Below the pieces are notes generated by a model. It did no database searches. It was not told the origin of the DNA and saw only the letters and a program-made list of their open reading frames with translations. Both the position numbers and the translations under genes were made by a program. This document shows, one piece after another, positions 1-10,390 of a stretch of DNA of 64,000 nt. The first letter of the stretch is position 1. Every line of letters begins with the position of its first letter. The stretch comes from Cranoglanis bouderius (taxonomy: Eukaryota > Chordata > Actinopteri > Siluriformes > Cranoglanididae), in assembly GCA_023630585.1 (NCBI GenBank), contig CM042568.1, forward strand, positions 1,659,016-1,723,015, in the 5' to 3' direction.

Positions 1-880
1 ACTCTGAAACAAAACATAACCACTTTGACTGGTCTTACAGTCATAAACTAACGTTCAGCCATGTTTGATCCTCTGTGAACAAGGAATTTTATGTAACTGA
101 GCCTTTAGAAATTTTAGCTGAATCCCCCTGAAGACCAGTGAAGTCCAAGCTGGTGGTTTATCTCACCATTAGACTCCACACTGTTACCCTGTTCATGCAA
201 GAGACAGACTCATTTAACCGTTTAAAAGTCTGTTTACAAGACTGACGTTGCTGTACTATAAACAGCAGGCCTACAGCTTTTAATGCACCAGTCACGGTTA
301 TGTTCAGTAACCAGTATGGGTGTATAATCAACCAGTCTGTGCCGAAATAAAAAGATCTAAAACACCACATGTGTGTTTATTTTATAAAAAAAAAAAAAAA
401 AGCTAGCTATGAGTGTTAAATATTAATTGCTGCGTGTGTGTGAGAGACATGCGTACCATATCGCTAATCACTATCTAGTCCTTATTACCACATCACCATC
501 CCCCCCCCACACACACACACACACACTGATGCACATTTGGTACTGAAGTCTGAACGTTCATTCACATTCATGTAAATAGTTCTAGTTTACTCTTTTTAAA
601 AAATTCAGAGAGGATATTGTTTTTAGCACGTCACACTACAAACCCAGTGAAGGGACTAAAGAAGTGCAGGCCATGCTAATAATTAGGAACATTTTAATAA
701 TCATTACTGATTATCTCTTGCGTATTGCGTGTGTGTGTGATTTGTTCTGCTGGTTAAATTATTCTTTTACTCCAATGAAGCTGCACTCGTTTATATTTAT
801 ATTTATTTTACGTTATGCAGTTGTGCGCTGTAAGTTTGGCTGTGAAAAGTGTGTAAACGCTGATCAGATCTTTCTACCTC
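1..880. other. Upstream flank of chemokine gene A, no gene seen
   Basis: AT-rich sequence with a C-run and (AC)n tract at about 500-526. Around 460-545 there is weak similarity to the ACCACA-containing upstream block seen more clearly near 16.5, 30.8, 36.5, 38.4 and 59.7 kb. The segment 655-860 resembles sequence upstream of psi3 (13530-13660), so it belongs to the duplicated array unit. I see no coding exon. Confidence 0.5.
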
Positions 881-1050
881 TAGGTGAAAACTGCAGCTTG
901 GTTTTCCGTGGAACGGATGTGATTTATCTCGCCTAATCAAAGTGCAACTATTCATCACCATCAAACTGCCACCACCCTCTCAAACCACGCTCTCCCCCTC
1001 CGCTTATCGGCTTATAAGACCGGCGCCGAAGTGATATCTGCATCAGTACG
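881..1050 (+). promoter_or_regulatory. Predicted promoter of chemokine gene A
   Basis: It follows the family layout: a block containing GTGAAAACTGCAG and TTTTCCGTGGAA, then AAACCACGCTCTCCCC (983-998), then TATAAG at 1013-1018, then GTGATATCTGCATCA at about 1031-1045, where transcription probably starts. The RUNX-like reading of ACCAC(A/G) is inference. The block recurs upstream of most paralogs in the same order and spacing. Confidence 0.7.
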
Positions 1051-1104
1051 CTTCTGTTCGCATCGTGATCACCATCATCTTCATCTTCGTCATCCTCAGC
1101 AGCC

Positions 1105-2888
1105 ATGTTCTCTCGTTCTCTCCCGCTGGTTCTGCTGGTTCTCGGCTGCCTTCTGTCCTTCTCAGCGGCCCAGAGTAAGATAAAGCTCACCTTTATAACT
1201 TTATAACGCTTTGTATGTATTATTATCTGTATTTGTGATCATTTATTTAAATCAGCTAACAGGCATTGACTTGAGCACTGAGTAGACACTAGTAAGTGTC
1301 ATTACTCATTAACACTCGCCTGGTTCATAACGATACCGAAGTTGATTATTTTCCTGTGACAGCGCGGCCACGATCGTGGTATTACTCTTATACCACAGCG
1401 ATTCGCATACTTTTTAATCTGTTTATAGTGTGTAAACAATCGTTTCCTCAGCATCCTCTCTTCTTTCTCTCTCTCGAAGTTAAATGCAGCTTTGTTTGTT
1501 ACAGAGAAACTGCAAAGCATGAACTCCTGTCTCCCGGAGATCCCTACTATAAACGTCTCCTTACAGAAATCTTCACCATATGCATAAGTGCAGTGGAAGA
1601 AAATTAACCGGCACCTTCTGACCAATCAGAATGCAGAACTCAACAGCAGATATAAAATCATCTAATGCTATTTATTCAGTATTTAATCACAGAACTAAAT
1701 TTGTAAATGTTTTCACACAGGTGGAAATGGACCACATCAATGCTGTTTCAAATACCAGGAGAGTCGAATCCCTGCAAAACACATTAAAGAGTATGTGGTA
1801 ACAAACCATCAGTGCACAAAACCTGGAGTCGTGTAAGCTTTCACACCCTATTCATTGTTATCAATTTTAATTAACGATAAGGAAATATTTGTATTTCAAT
1901 TTCCATTATTGCTCTATGGTTATGCAGTCCCCTCTGAAAGTATTGGAACAGCAAAGCCTTTTTCTTTTTCATTTTTTCCCTCCCATACACTGAGGACATT
2001 TCTGTGTCAGATCAAAAGATGGATACAGTATGATCGATCAGAACTTCGGCTTTCATTTAATGATATTTACATCTAGATTTGTTAAACAACAAACAAATTG
2101 TTAAAGACCCAAAGTTTAGGTGAGTAAAAATATAAACGTAGTCACCGTCCTGCACTCGATATGGCTTTGCAGCTCAGACCACAACTGCAAGTTTATTTTT
2201 CTTAAAGAAAAGTAAACTAAATAACACTTAATATTAGGTTGCATATCCCTTACCGAATGCTGCTCAACTGGGTTAAGGTCTGGTGATTGACTTGGTCAGT
2301 CTAAAACCTACCAGCTCAGTGAACTTCATGTTGGTTTATCCTTGTTAACAACAAATTCAGTCTTCACAGGTGACATCTAGGGCTCGAACCAAGAGTATCT
2401 GTCCATAGCTATTAATTCTTTAAACAATCAACTTAACAGGGCACACCTGGGCTGCAAGAACCCTCAGTCAAACCTCAGTCAAATGTTCCAGTATTTTTGA
2501 TCACTTTGGAAAATGGATGTGTTCAAATAAAAGGTGCCATGTTCTAAGCTGTTTAAGACATCTAGATGTAAATATGAGGAAATGAAAGCTGAAATTCGGA
2601 TCTGACGTCTCATGTTCATCTTTTGAGCTGAAACCCCCAAAAAATAGAATGTCTGTTGCTGTTCCAATACTTTTGGAGGGACTACAGTTTTAAATTATCT
2701 TGGCGTTTGGGACGTGTGAGAGTGTTAGGTTTTCTGTTTTGATAGGTTTACACTGACGTGTATCTTCTCTCATCTGCAGTTTAACTGTAAAGCTAGAAGG
2801 AAAAAAAGACGAACATGTGTGTGCCAGGCCCGGTGATGAGTGGGTGCAGAAAGCCATGAAACATATTGATCAGCGCCCGAAAGCCTGA
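1105..2888 (+). CDS. CC chemokine A (three exons, intact)
   Basis: Predicted secreted CC chemokine of 96 residues. Exons are 1105-1174, 1721-1832 and 2780-2888, all with GT-AG introns in phases 1 and 2. Residues 1-23 form a Leu-rich signal peptide. The adjacent Cys31-Cys32, with Cys55 and Cys75, give the four-cysteine CC pattern. A helix with Trp82 follows (EWVQKAMKHIDQR). The start is the ATG just after an ATC-rich 5' UTR, as in the paralogs. Compared with genes B-E there are four extra residues between Cys55 and Cys75, which lengthens the loop before the last cysteine. Both introns carry MITE-like insertions. The MIP (CCL3/CCL4)-like character is inferred from the IPV/WV core. I assign no ortholog symbol because fish CC chemokines are not one-to-one with mammalian ones. 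Confidence 0.93.
1341..1611. mobile_element. MITE in intron 1 of gene A
   Basis: It starts GTTGATTATTTTCCTGTGAC and ends with the inverse, GGAAGAAAATTAACC, so imperfect terminal inverted repeats of about 24 bp bound it. The same element, or halves of it, occurs in intron 1 of psi2, B, C, D and E and elsewhere (9040, 18840, 21990, 30570, 48650, 58800-59300). The family name is unknown to me. Confidence 0.6.
1925..2687. mobile_element. Non-autonomous DNA transposon in intron 2 of gene A
   Basis: Terminal inverted repeats share the core AAAGTATTGGAACAGCAA at the left end and its inverse TTGCTGTTCCAATACTTTT at the right end. There is no transposase. Psi2 has the same element at the same intron position (10391-11026). 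It is probably of Tc1/mariner type, judged by the ends only. Confidence 0.65.
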
Positions 2889-2997
2889 CCTCAACCTCAA
2901 CCTCAACCGAGCAGTTAAATCCTCTCTCCATTAATAATCAATTAATATTTCTTTTTACAAAATATTGGAACGTAGATTCCTGTATTCGGATGGAAGG

Positions 2998-3003
2998 AAT
3001 AAA
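2998..3003 (+). terminator. Polyadenylation signal of gene A
   Basis: AATAAA about 110 bp after the stop, in the context GGAATAAAGCTTTT, which is conserved in genes C and D. Confidence 0.8.
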
Positions 3004-3059
3004 GCTTTTATTTGACTATTAAGCATTTTATCTGTTACATATTTTTAAGTCGCATTTTC

Positions 3060-3120
3060 AAATTGTAAAAGAAAACAATACTGGTTAGGTTCAAAGGCAT
3101 TTCAATGTTCATCTTATGTC
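3060..3120 (+). repeat. Conserved 3' flank module of the chemokine unit
   Basis: AAAAGAAAACAATACTGGTT followed by ATGTTCAT recurs downstream of psi2 (11452), B (18471), D (27271) and E (33088). It marks the duplicated unit as extending past the 3' UTR. In gene E this module has been captured as coding sequence. Confidence 0.65.
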
Positions 3121-3338
3121 TTTTAGACATCTTGTATGTCTAAATAAACAAATGAATAAATGTACAATAAATAAACTGCATTATAAAACTTGTTATTGGT
3201 TAATGTATGTAAAAATTCCTCAATCCTCAACATTTCTACATGTTTATGTGGAGTTACAGATACAGGAGTAAACATATAGATAGGCAAAGTGAGTATAAGT
3301 CTAAAGCACGAAGCTGCTCTGAACCACAAGCTCTCTAT

Positions 3339-3346
3339 ATTATTAC

Positions 3347-3383
<37 letters not shown>

Positions 3384-3534
3384 GGCTTAAATTTGTACAG
3401 CTAATGCTCATTTATACAACTGAGAATTGAGGGTTAAGGGCCTTGCTCAAGGGCCCAGCAGTGATAATTTGGCAGTACTGGGACTTGATCTGATGATCTT
3501 CCATTTAAAAGACTTAACCACTGAGCTACTACTA
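3339..3534 (-). mobile_element. tRNA-derived SINE with (AAT)n tail
   Basis: Read on the minus strand it begins GTAGCTCAGTGGTTAAG, an A-box-like start. A degenerate B box (GATCAAGTCCC) follows, then a body ending in (AAT)n, which is the ATT tract at 3339-3383. Head, body and tail match the layout of a fish tRNA-SINE. Confidence 0.6.
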
Positions 3535-3649
3535 CTTACATACCACTTTTATTTCAGGTTTATAGAATAGCATGTTATAGAACTCATTCTGTGTGTGCGA
3601 CCTTCAACCTGGATGTTCAAGCGTTTCAATGGTGAAAGGCTACAAAGGA

Positions 3650-3718
3650 AGGGAAACCGCTCCCAGCCATTTTTGGACCGAAGACTTTTTGCCCGTAGGT
3701 GAACTTGGCGACCGAGTC
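3650..3718 (-). pseudogene. Degenerate tRNA-Val-like relic 1
   Basis: The reverse complement keeps a tRNA-Val-like order of arms but has lost acceptor and anticodon-stem pairing. It is a close relative of the relic at 4690-4768, with which it shares the flanking spacer. Confidence 0.35.
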
Positions 3719-3820
3719 CAGTCACGTTCAGGGTCTCACTTTCTGGCTGTTCCTAGAGGACCTGATCCTACAGAGATGACGACCACTCACTTAGTAAAGC
3801 AAAGCTCAAAATCCCCAGCT

Positions 3821-3893
3821 TGTTTCTGCCCAGTTTCAAACCTTGGACCAATCACATGTTAGACAAACTTGATAACTACTACACTACAGAAAC
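3821..3893 (-). pseudogene. tRNA-Val(AAC)-like gene or pseudogene
   Basis: 73 nt on the minus strand starting GTTTCTGTAGTGTAGTAGTT and ending GGGCAGAAACA, close to vertebrate tRNA-Val. The anticodon loop reads TCTAACA, giving AAC. The T arm is altered (GGTTTGAAACTGGG) and the anticodon stem is weakened, so a decayed copy is more likely than a functional one. Confidence 0.55.
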
Positions 3894-3992
3894 ACTGAAG
3901 TGGCTCTTCGGGGTCTCAGTATGGGGCTGTTCCTAAAGACACAGAAGCTACAGAGACAACAACTGGAAAATTAGTCACTGCAAAGCTCAAAC

Positions 3993-4065
3993 TGTTTCTG
4001 CCCAGTTTCAAACCAGGAAGCTTTCACACGTGAGGCGAACATGATAACCATTACACTATAGAAAC
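3993..4065 (-). tRNA. tRNA-Val(CAC)-like gene, possibly functional
   Basis: 73 nt on the minus strand. The acceptor stem pairs GTTTCT with AGAAAC and has one mismatch at the base. The anticodon stem TTCGC/GTGAA pairs with one G-T wobble, and the loop CTCACGT gives anticodon CAC with T33 in place. The T arm CCTGG/CTGGG pairs with wobbles, and the B box is GGTTTGAAACT. A short T-run lies downstream on the minus strand. It is the best preserved of the five tRNA-Val-like units here. Confidence 0.5.
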
Positions 4066-4144
4066 CACAACATATACGTTCTCCTCAAACAGCCAAGTGT
4101 ATAGTCAACGTTTTAGCTTTATTAAGCAAATATGTCTACATGTT

Positions 4145-4335
4145 GATCGGTCTAAAGCAGGGTTGTGCAATTTTCAGGTTTTCGTTCCAATCAAGCAGGA
4201 GCCACACCTGGTTCAAACTGTTTGATCAGCTCATCTTGGCTAATCAGTAGACTCAGGTGTGGCTTCTGGTGTGGTTCGAATGAAAACCCGCACCCACACC
4301 GGCCCTTTCCGGATAAGACTGGACACCCCTGATCT
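4145..4335. repeat. Palindromic interspersed repeat
   Basis: The first half contains CAGGAGCCACACCTG and the second CAGGTGTGGCTTCTGG, with GTTTTCGTTCCAAT mirrored by GTTCGAATGAAAAC, so it can fold back on itself. A relative lies at 33440-33610. It is probably a non-autonomous DNA transposon; the family is not identified. Confidence 0.55.
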
Positions 4336-4689
4336 AAAGCAAACACTGTATTGTTTATACAGTATAACCACATTCCAAGGTAAGAGCCACTTTGTTTAGT
4401 TCTGAGGCTGTCACGTTGACTTGACGTCACTCCGTAAATCGGGGAAGGAACTGGTCATTGAGAAGACTTCCCCCTCTCGACGAATGGCAATTTCAAGTTG
4501 AGGGGGTGTTTTCTTTGTCTTTTCCTGGTTGGAGGTGGGGAATTACAAGTTGCAACCTCGAGTCGAACGCATCATTACTCTTGTCTTCTTGAGCAACGAA
4601 AGAACCAGGCTTCCACATTCAGTGGAAAAGCAGAGACTCCCTGATATTTTGTAAGCAGCTGTTATCTGCCTTGCTACAAAAGCACAAAG
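4336..4689. other. Intergenic spacer with a CRE-like site
   Basis: Contains TTGACTTGACGTCACT (about 4415-4430), repeated at about 12512-12527 in another unit of the array. I see no gene. Confidence 0.4.
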
Positions 4690-4768
4690 AAGGGAAACCG
4701 CTCCCAGCCGGTTTTGGACCGAAGACCTTTTGCTTGTAGGTGAACTTGATGACCAGTACTCTACAGAA
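4690..4768 (-). pseudogene. Degenerate tRNA-Val-like relic 2
   Basis: The reverse complement starts GTTTCTGTAGAGTACTGGTC and is colinear with tRNA-Val, but the anticodon stem no longer pairs and the 3' acceptor strand is missing. It is the partner of 3650-3718. Confidence 0.4.
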
Positions 4769-4839
4769 ACTGTTCCAGTCACGTCCAGGGTCTCGCTTTC
4801 TGGCTGTTCCTACAGGACCTGATCCTAGAGAGATGACAA

Positions 4840-4904
4840 CCGGTTTCAAACCAGGGAACCTTTCGCTTATTGGGCGAATGTGAGAACCACTACACCACAG
4901 AAAC
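4840..4904 (-). pseudogene. tRNA-Val-derived relic with an AAT anticodon loop
   Basis: The minus strand starts GTTTCTGTGGTGTAGTGGTT. The anticodon stem TTCGC/GCGAA is perfect, but the loop reads CCAATAA, which puts AAT at the anticodon and C at position 33. The T arm CTGG/CCGG is nearly intact, while the 3' acceptor strand is absent. Expected to be non-functional. Confidence 0.5.
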
Positions 4905-5217
4905 AATTCCAAGGATGTTGCCTGGGGTCTAGGGAATAGCAAAGCACATGATTAAACTCTCATTAACCAGCGTAGCAACATTTCATATGTTCTAGTTCAC
5001 ACATTTTCCACAAGCGTGTAGTGCATGTGTTTTCATTTTCACATTTGATTTGAACACATGACTCATTGATTTTCACAACGTATTGCATGTGGTTTCATTT
5101 TTCGGATGCAATTTTCCGAATAGTTATTGTTATAAATAAAATATTATTTTATTTTATGAGTTTGATACAGTAGTGTGAGTTGATTTGGGTTAGGAAACAC
5201 TCAATACTTCCTCGTTC
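4905..5217. other. Intergenic, no gene seen
   Basis: AT-rich. The segment about 4980-5110 carries repeated CACATG/GCATGTG words like those upstream of genes B (16680-16900) and E (30940-31110), so it is probably a shared interspersed repeat of the array unit. Confidence 0.4.
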
Positions 5218-5955
5218 TAGGTGAAACCCGCAGCCCGGTTTCCTGTGAAAGAGGTGTTTTTTTTTTTTCCCCTTCCTCTCAGTCAAAGACTTCTCGCTAC
5301 CTCCAAACAACCAGACCACACTCTCCCTCTCCTCTTTTCTGCTTATATAACCTTTATATAACCTATAGAGTCAGGTGATATCTGCAGAGAGTAAAATAAA
5401 GCTTCTTTGTACATGCACATCTTCCTACTTGTGTGGTGTGCTGAAGCGGAGTTACTCTTACAACCCAGAAGTTGATTATTGTCCTATAACAGCACCTCTC
5501 CGAGTGTGTTATTCCTCTGATATGACAGCAATTTACCAATAATTACATTTATTTATTTATTTATTAAAGAACAACACATCAGAATTCAACAGTGACATGG
5601 TGACAATTTAAATATATAACAAGAAGCATCTCTTACCAGATAGAAAATCAATTCATGTTTACAAAGCCATGACGGATTAATGAATAACTGTTTTCACACA
5701 GATCCAGATGGACCAGAAAACATAAATCCCTGTAAGAGTCATTATAAAGAATAAGTATAAAGATTCTCGGATTGACTGTCCAAATGTTGGAGCCATATAA
5801 GTAAACCTTTTGTTTATTTTAACAAAGAACGCAAAAACTATAGATTTTCCATTTCCATCTCTGCTTTATGGTTATATAAATATAATATAACTTTAATAGA
5901 ATATATTTTTAAATAATCTTGGATGTTTTGGACGTGTGAAAGTGTAGCTTTACCC
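5218..5955 (+). pseudogene. CC chemokine pseudogene psi1 (exon 1 coding part deleted)
   Basis: The family promoter is present: GTTTCCTGTGAAAGAGGTG, AGACCACACTCTCCCTC, two TATATAAC words and GTGATATCTGCAG. The sequence then jumps straight to AGAGTAAAATAAAG, the end of exon 1 and its donor. A deletion of roughly 115 bp therefore removed the 5' UTR, start codon and signal peptide. The exon 2 relic begins at 5702 after CACACAG but lacks the CC-encoding stretch and breaks down by about 5765. Intron 2 sequence (TTTTGGACGTGTGAAAGTGT) runs to 5955, where a Tc1 relic replaces exon 3. It cannot encode a chemokine; only the promoter could still act. Confidence 0.85.
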
Positions 5956-6605
5956 TAGACAGAGATCGTCATGTGTCCCCAGCGGGGGTACAGGTCACCA
6001 TAAAAAACTTGACTGGCAAAATGGGCAAGCATAAAGCAACTTTGATGTGATGGCTAGACGACTGGGTCAGAGAAACAAAACGGCAGGTCTTGTGAGGTGT
6101 TCCTGGTATGCAGTGGTTAGTACCTACCGAAAGTGGTCCAAGGAAGGACAACCGATGAACCGGTGACAGGGTCATGGGCACCCAAGCATGTTCTGCTGGG
6201 AAACCTTGGGTCCTGGCATTCATGTGGATGTTACTTTGACATGTACCACCTACCTAAACATTGTTGCAGACCTAATATACTCCTTCATGGCAACGGTATT
6301 CCCTAATGGCAGTGACCCCTTTCAGCAGGATAACTGCAAATTGTTCAGGAACGGTTTGAGGAACATGACAAAGAGTTCAAGGTGTTGACTCGGCCTCCAA
6401 ATCCTCCAGATCTCAAGTCGATCGAGCGTCTATGGGATGTGCAGGACTTAAAGGATCTGCTGCTAACGTCTTGGTGCCAGATACCACAGCACACCTTCAG
6501 AGGTCTTGTGGAGTCCAGGCCTCGACAGGTCAGAGCTGTTTTGGGGGCACAAGGAGGACCTACACAATATTAGGCAGGTGGTTTTAATATTATGGCTGGT
6601 TGGTA
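5956..6605 (+). mobile_element. Decayed Tc1-like transposon replacing exon 3 of psi1
   Basis: Translated pieces include the DDE-transposase-like RPPNPPDLKSIERLWDV and a C-terminal segment ending GGPTQY, split by frameshifts and deletions. A related copy lies on the other strand at 63250-64000. No intact reading frame or ends are seen. Confidence 0.75.
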
Positions 6606-7053
6606 AGGCTGTGGTAATGAAGTAATTTTATTTTATTTTTTTATACGTATAAAAAGACATTGTAAATGACACATTATGACCATTATTACAGATCTCACAA
6701 AAAAAATAGTAGAAGAATTAAGGTCACTGTATTATGAGACGTGTTGTTGTTTCATGCAGAAATTCACATCCTCAACCTTTCTGTGTATAATTTATGTAGA
6801 CTGACAGATACAGAAATATACATCTAGATAGACAAATTATTATAAGAATTGAAGAGGAAGAAAAAAAATAATTTAGCAAAATAAATAAATAAATATTTAT
6901 AAAAATAAAATGAATTTCAGCTTTTCTGTGCAGCATGCTTCACTGTCGCCATCCTGTGGGCAAATCATACAACACAAAGCTCAGCAGACACGTGTAGTCA
7001 TTGATATGGTGAAGGTTTGGTAAGGGGATGTTTACTTAACATTTATGAAAAGG

Positions 7054-7109
<56 letters not shown>

Positions 7110-7159
7110 AGAATACTGTAATTTTCGACCTCTGTGCGTTCGAGTTACAAAATGAGGAA
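6606..7159. repeat. AT-rich spacer with (CT)n tract
   Basis: Contains AAATAAAT runs at about 6870-6900 and a (TC)n tract at 7055-7104. No gene is seen. Confidence 0.6.
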
Positions 7160-8260
7160 AAAACATTCCACTAGGAGGGTCCTTGGAGGCAGTTAAATGT
7201 TCATAAGGGAGATGGCCTGTGGGAAAAAGCTGCTCCTGTGTCTGGATGTTCTGGTGCTCAGAGCTCTGTAGCGCTTGCCAGAGGGCAGCAGTTCAAAGAG
7301 GTTGTGGCCAGGGTGAGTGGGGTTGAGTGGGGTCTTAGATGATTTTTCCTGTCCGTTTCCTCATTCTGGAGGAGTACAGTTCCTGGAGGAAAAGCAGAGG
7401 CGCACCAATAAGCCACTCAGCATTCCGGATTGTCCGTTGTAGTCTTCTTATGTCCGATTTGGTAGCTAAACCAAACCAGAGAGTTACCGAAGTGCACAGA
7501 ACAGACTCACTGACAGCTGAGTAGAACTGAGTCAGCAGCTCCTGTGGCAGGTTGAACTTCATCAGCTCATGAAGGAAGTACAGCCTCTGCTCGGCCTTTT
7601 TCATAATGGAGTCTATATGAGTGTCCAACTTCAGATCCTATGAGATGGTAGAGCCCAGGAACCTGAAGGACTCCACGGTGGCCACAGTGCTGTCCAGGAT
7701 GGTGAGGGTTGGGGGAGTGCCGGGGAGTTCCTCCTGAACTCCACGATCATCTCCACTGTTTTGAGAATGTTCAGCTCCAGGTTGTTTTGACTGCACCAGA
7801 CAACCAGCTGTTCAACCTCGTTTCTGTATGCAGACTCATCGCCGTCCTGGATGAGGCCAATGACCGTGGTGTCATCTGCAAACTTCAGGAGCTTCACAGA
7901 GGGGTCTGTAGAGGTGCAGGCATTTGTGTAGAGGGAGAAGAGCACACAACCCTGACAGATGGTGGTTGGCACACAGAGCTGGGTTCATTTATACAGGAGG
8001 AATCTGGGATGATGGTATTGAAAGCCGAACTGAAGTCTACAAATAGGATCCTTGTGTAGGTTCCTGGTCTGTCAAGGGGTTGCAGGGATGTAATGCGGTC
8101 CCATGTTGACTGCCTCATCCACTGACCTGTTAGCCCGACTGAAGGGGGTCCAGCAAGTCCTTCAGGTGGGCCAACACCAGTCTCTCAAAAGATTTCATGA
8201 CCACAGACGTCAAAGCAACAGGTCTGCAGTCATTCAGTCCTATGATTATTATGCAAAGAA
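7160..8260 (-). mobile_element. 5'-truncated non-LTR retrotransposon (Rex1/CR1-like), broken RT
   Basis: Minus-strand translation gives reverse-transcriptase blocks in order: RPVALTSVVMKSFERLVLAH (near 8200), FVDFSSAFNTI (near 8040), KFADDTTVIGLIQD (YADD-type catalytic box, near 7880) and the C-terminal thumb with RTIRNAEWLIGAP (near 7430). Frameshifts separate the blocks. A relative lies at 52531-53880. The clade call rests on general resemblance only. Confidence 0.8.
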
Positions 8261-8880
8261 GAACAGTCGCAGTCATAATATCACAGAGTTCGACCGTTTT
8301 AGGGAAAAATGGCAACGAATTATTTGAAAGCTGAGAGAATCGACTCTTATTAGTAAGCTGCATGAGTCATGTGACCTGACTCACTGAAAACAGTTCCCAT
8401 CACTGGTGTGTGAGCAGCAGCACCCTCAAGTGGCGGTTTCATGCAGTAAAAATGACCATGAACTCTGACTCTGTGGTTTTTAAACACTTTGTGGTCTTGG
8501 TGAGGCAACCATTCAAAGAGTGCAACTGAGAACTCCAGGAAAAATTAAAAATATGCACAGAAATAAACAAAAGAGAGGTTTTTTTTAAAAAAAAACAAAA
8601 AAAAAACACATTTGCACTCTTTCTGTCCTCTGAGGCTCTGGGATTTTAAAAGAAATATATATATATATATTATTTTTGATTCATAAACCGAGGAGAGGAA
8701 CCACATCACACACTCTGTATGTGGCTTTACACTCCTGTAACTCACTTCTACAACCCATGTGCGTTTGTTGTGAGAAGAAGAAGGCCTTGAAATGATAAAA
8801 GGCAATGAATAGCGTGTGTTTCCTTCTCTTACTGTATCTTAATGCCATCCGCAGACACATATAAACGGAAAGGAACTTCA
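8261..8880. repeat. Array intergenic module, copy 1
   Basis: GCAAAGAAGAACAGTCGCAG, GAGAATCGACTCTTATTAGT and TTTGCACTCTTTCTGTCCTC occur here and again, in the same order, at 12540-13330. It is part of the duplicated chemokine unit. No coding exon is seen. Confidence 0.6.
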
Positions 8881-9264
8881 TTTAAGGACTATAACTTTAC
8901 CCTAGTTTGAAACATTTTAAATCACCTTATAGCTACCTCATGAGTAAAAAATGCACGTAAAAATTTTGTGTGTGTTGCTGTTATAACAAAATACTGAGTA
9001 ACACGGAGGTGCGATGACGCGGAGGTACTGTTCCCAACCTGAACTCGATTATTTTCCTATAACAGCCTGTCCTCGAGTGTTTTATTCCCCTTACAGTATA
9101 CCACAGCAATTTGATTATTTAATTACACCTATTAAAGACGACACATACTTTAAAGTATATCTATTTACTTCATAATTTAATGGTGCGTAACGTCCACTAA
9201 GCACATTATTTCTAATCGCTACCTGAATGCTAGCGTTAAACGCTTCTCAGATCGTTCTTGACGT
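8881..9264. other. Upstream spacer of psi2 with a MITE half
   Basis: Positions 9040-9130 match one end of the intron-1 MITE (ATTATTTTCCTATAACAGC ... TTTTATTCC). The remainder is AT-rich with no gene. Confidence 0.5.
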
Positions 9265-9425
9265 AAGTGAAAACCACAGTCTGCTTTTCTGTGGAAGAGG
9301 TGCATTTTTTTTTTTTTCTCTCTTAGTCAGAGGGAACTATTCACCACCTACAAACACCCAGACCACACTCTCCTCCTCCTCTTTTCAACTTATATAAACT
9401 CTAGAGTCAGGTGATATCTGCAGTA
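9265..9425 (+). promoter_or_regulatory. Promoter of chemokine pseudogene psi2
   Basis: GTGAAAACCACAG and CTTTTCTGTGGAAGAGGTGC, then AGACCACACTCTCCTCC, then TATATAAA at 9391-9398, then GTCAGGTGATATCTGCAG. All family elements are intact, so the locus may still be transcribed. Confidence 0.7.
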
Positions 9426-9770
9426 ATATCATTCGGTTCACATTGTGACCATCATCATCATCATCATCATCATGTTCTCTCGTTCTCTCCTGCTGGTTCC
9501 TCTGGTTCTCGCCTGCGTTCAGTCCCTCACAATGGCCGAGAGTAAGACTCAAGCACTGAGTAGGCACTAGTAAGATAGTCTGACTTGTAGTAGAAAGCTG
9601 AAACATCTAGACCGGTGTCATCACTCATTAACCCTCAATTCCCTAAAAAAAAGACGAGCAGGTTTCTGAAAATAACCAGCGTTAATAAACCACTGCGTGT
9701 TTGTCACGCTGTTACAGTAAAATACCGAGTGATGTGGTGGCGTGATGAAGCGGAGTTACTGCTACCACCC

Positions 9771-10071
9771 TGAAGCTGATTATTTTCCTGTAACAGCACT
9801 GCCACAGTTGTGGTATTACTCTTATACCACAGCGACTCGCGAGCAGTTACAACCTCATACTCTTTATCTCCTTCTCTTCTTTCTCTCTCTTGAAGTTAAA
9901 ACAAAAAAACGCAGCTTTGTTTGTTGCAGAGAAACTGCAAAGCATGAACTCTTCTCTCCTGGATTATAAATGTTAAATAAACGTCTCCTTACAGAAACCT
10001 TCACCACATCCACAACATTTACTGTACACACATATTTAATCTATTTAAGTGCGGCGGAAGAAAATTAACCG
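9771..10071. mobile_element. MITE in intron 1 of psi2
   Basis: Same element, position and end sequences as 1341-1611 (GCTGATTATTTTCCTGTAAC ... GGAAGAAAATTAACC). Confidence 0.55.
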
Positions 10072-10390
10072 GCACCTTCTGACCAATCAGCAGCGCTGTA
10101 GTACAATTTAAACACCGTCTAATGCTGTTTATTCGGTATTTAATCACGGAACTAAACGCGTAAATGTTTTCACACAGGTGAACACGGACCAGCTCAATGC
10201 TGTTTCAGTTACCAGACACATCGGATCCCTGTAAAACGTCTGATGAAGTAACAGACCATCAGTGTACAACTCCTGGAGTCGTGTAAGCGTTCACACCCTC
10301 ATTCTTTATTCATTTATTTATTTTATACATTTGAATTAATGATAAGAAAATATTTGTACTCCCAGGTCCATCATTGCTTTACGGTTAAGA

